Positions 4,732 to 5,317 of a DNA stretch of 5,317 nt are shown in pieces; the stretch's first letter is position 1; each line of letters opens with the position of its first letter. A program made the translations under genes and the position numbers. The notes beneath the pieces are model-generated. The model had not been told where the DNA came from, made no database searches, and was given only the letters and a program-made list of their open reading frames with translations. This DNA is from JAFAVZ01 sp036009105 (GTDB lineage Bacteria > Acidobacteriota > Thermoanaerobaculia > Gp7-AA8): the NCBI GenBank assembly GCA_036009105.1, contig DASYMJ010000016.1, positions 1-5,317 of the forward strand, given 5' to 3'.

Positions 4732-5317
4732 GACTCCGCAACGCACCCGTCACGACGATCCTCCTCGTCATCATCGCCGCGGTGTTCGCGGTGGAGTGGA
4801 GCAGGCACGTCGAGTCCTCCGACCTGGTGCTGTACCAGATGGGCGCGGTCACCCACGACGCGCTCTCCTCGGGCGAATACTGGCGGCTGCTGGCCGCGAT
4901 GTTTCTCCACGCGAGCCGGCTGCACATACTGGCCAACGCCTGGGCCCTCTACCAGCTCGGCACCGCATACGAGGACCTGTTCGGCTCCCGCCGCTTCGTG
5001 TTTCTCTACTTCGCGACCGGCCTCTGCGCATCGGTCGCCAGCTCCCTCATGCTGCCTCCGAACGGCATCGGCGTCGGCGCGAGCGGCGCCGTCATGGGCA
5101 TCCTCGGCGCGTTCATCCCATCGCTGCTGCGCTCCCCCTGGCGCCGCGAACGCTGGGCGCGCGGCCTGATGATGCAGCTGGCCTTCTGGGCCCTCGTGAA
5201 CATCGCCATCGGCTTCCAGATCAAGGAGATCGACAACACCGCGCACATCACGGGCCTGGTGACCGGCCTGCTCCTCGGCCTCGTGCCGCAAAAGTACGTG
5301 CCCCGCCCGCCCAGGCA
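4728..5317 (+). CDS. Rhomboid family intramembrane serine protease (3' end outside window)
   Basis: ATG at 4728 opens a frame that stays open to the window end (196 codons visible, no stop). It is a multi-pass membrane protein: a first membrane segment at about 8-23, then YWRLLAAMFLHASRLHILANAWALYQLG (51-78), and further hydrophobic stretches at about 90-109, 117-135, 148-163 and 173-187. Diagnostic residues are H61, H66 and N70 (H-x4-H-x3-N), the nucleophile S119 in GASG (117-120), and H173 in AHITG, the catalytic Ser-His dyad. It should cleave transmembrane helices of other membrane proteins; the substrate is unknown. Little seems to be missing, since the last core helix is present and the visible end (QKYVPRPP) looks like a cytoplasmic tail. 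It overlaps the SDR gene by ATGA and has no recognisable Shine-Dalgarno, so it probably depends on translation of the SDR gene. Confidence 0.93.
   Translation, partial: MRLRNAPVTTILLVIIAAVFAVEWSRHVESSDLVLYQMGAVTHDALSSGEYWRLLAAMFLHASRLHILANAWALYQLGTAYEDLFGSRRFVFLYFATGLCASVASSLMLPPNGIGVGASGAVMGILGAFIPSLLRSPWRRERWARGLMMQLAFWALVNIAIGFQIKEIDNTAHITGLVTGLLLGLVPQKYVPRPPR

Noticed and set aside
3298..4746. 482-codon open frame on the minus strand
   Set aside because: It spans the antisense of the SDR gene and an out-of-frame reading of ilvE. It has no domain and is Arg/His/Pro rich, a GC-bias artefact.
4656..5291. 211-codon open frame on the minus strand opposite the end of the window
   Set aside because: The plus strand encodes a rhomboid protease with all catalytic motifs here. 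The antisense product is a low-complexity mirror of it.
1..5317. Mobile element, defence island, CRISPR array or RNA gene
   Set aside because: I found no direct repeat arrays, transposase or integrase motifs, tRNA-like cloverleaf or rRNA signatures. All genes belong to widespread chromosomal families with similar codon use.

Overview
This is a gene-dense, GC-rich (roughly two-thirds G+C by eye) stretch of bacterial chromosome carrying core-type genes. I see no transposase, integrase, phage gene, tRNA, rRNA or CRISPR array. Two SurA/PrsA-type parvulins in tandem, a CobB-like sirtuin, RadC, IlvE and a rhomboid protease would fit a Gram-negative, high-GC lineage such as Acidobacteriota. That placement is an inference from gene content and composition, and it is weak.

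Layout. Bases 1-1366 (+) hold the C-terminal end of one parvulin-type peptidyl-prolyl isomerase and then a complete, secreted SurA-like isomerase 41-47 bp downstream; together they look like an envelope-protein folding module. A 111-bp gap (1367-1477) contains a perfect 8-bp inverted repeat. Bases 1478-2862 (+) hold a tight two-gene unit, an NAD+-dependent sirtuin deacylase followed by the JAMM-domain protein RadC, joined by an ATGA start/stop overlap with a strong ribosome-binding site inside the sirtuin gene. radC ends against the branched-chain aminotransferase gene ilvE (3830-2859, minus strand), and the two stop codons interlock with no room for a terminator. Bases 3831-3954 form a compact divergent control region: a good sigma70-like promoter for ilvE, an extended -10 promoter for the gene on the other side, and a 9-bp inverted repeat that overlaps both. 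Bases 3955-5317 (+) hold an NAD(P)-dependent short-chain dehydrogenase overlapping (ATGA) a rhomboid intramembrane protease that runs off the window.

How the genes relate. There are probably three or four transcription units: the parvulins, sirtuin-radC, ilvE alone, and SDR-rhomboid. No obvious defence or biosynthetic system is present. The points most worth a second look are the coupled sirtuin-RadC pair, the shared ilvE/SDR control region with its helically phased inverted repeat, and the interlocked radC/ilvE stop codons. The rhomboid gene lacks a stop codon inside the window, so a simple ORF search would miss it, but its catalytic motifs are clear.
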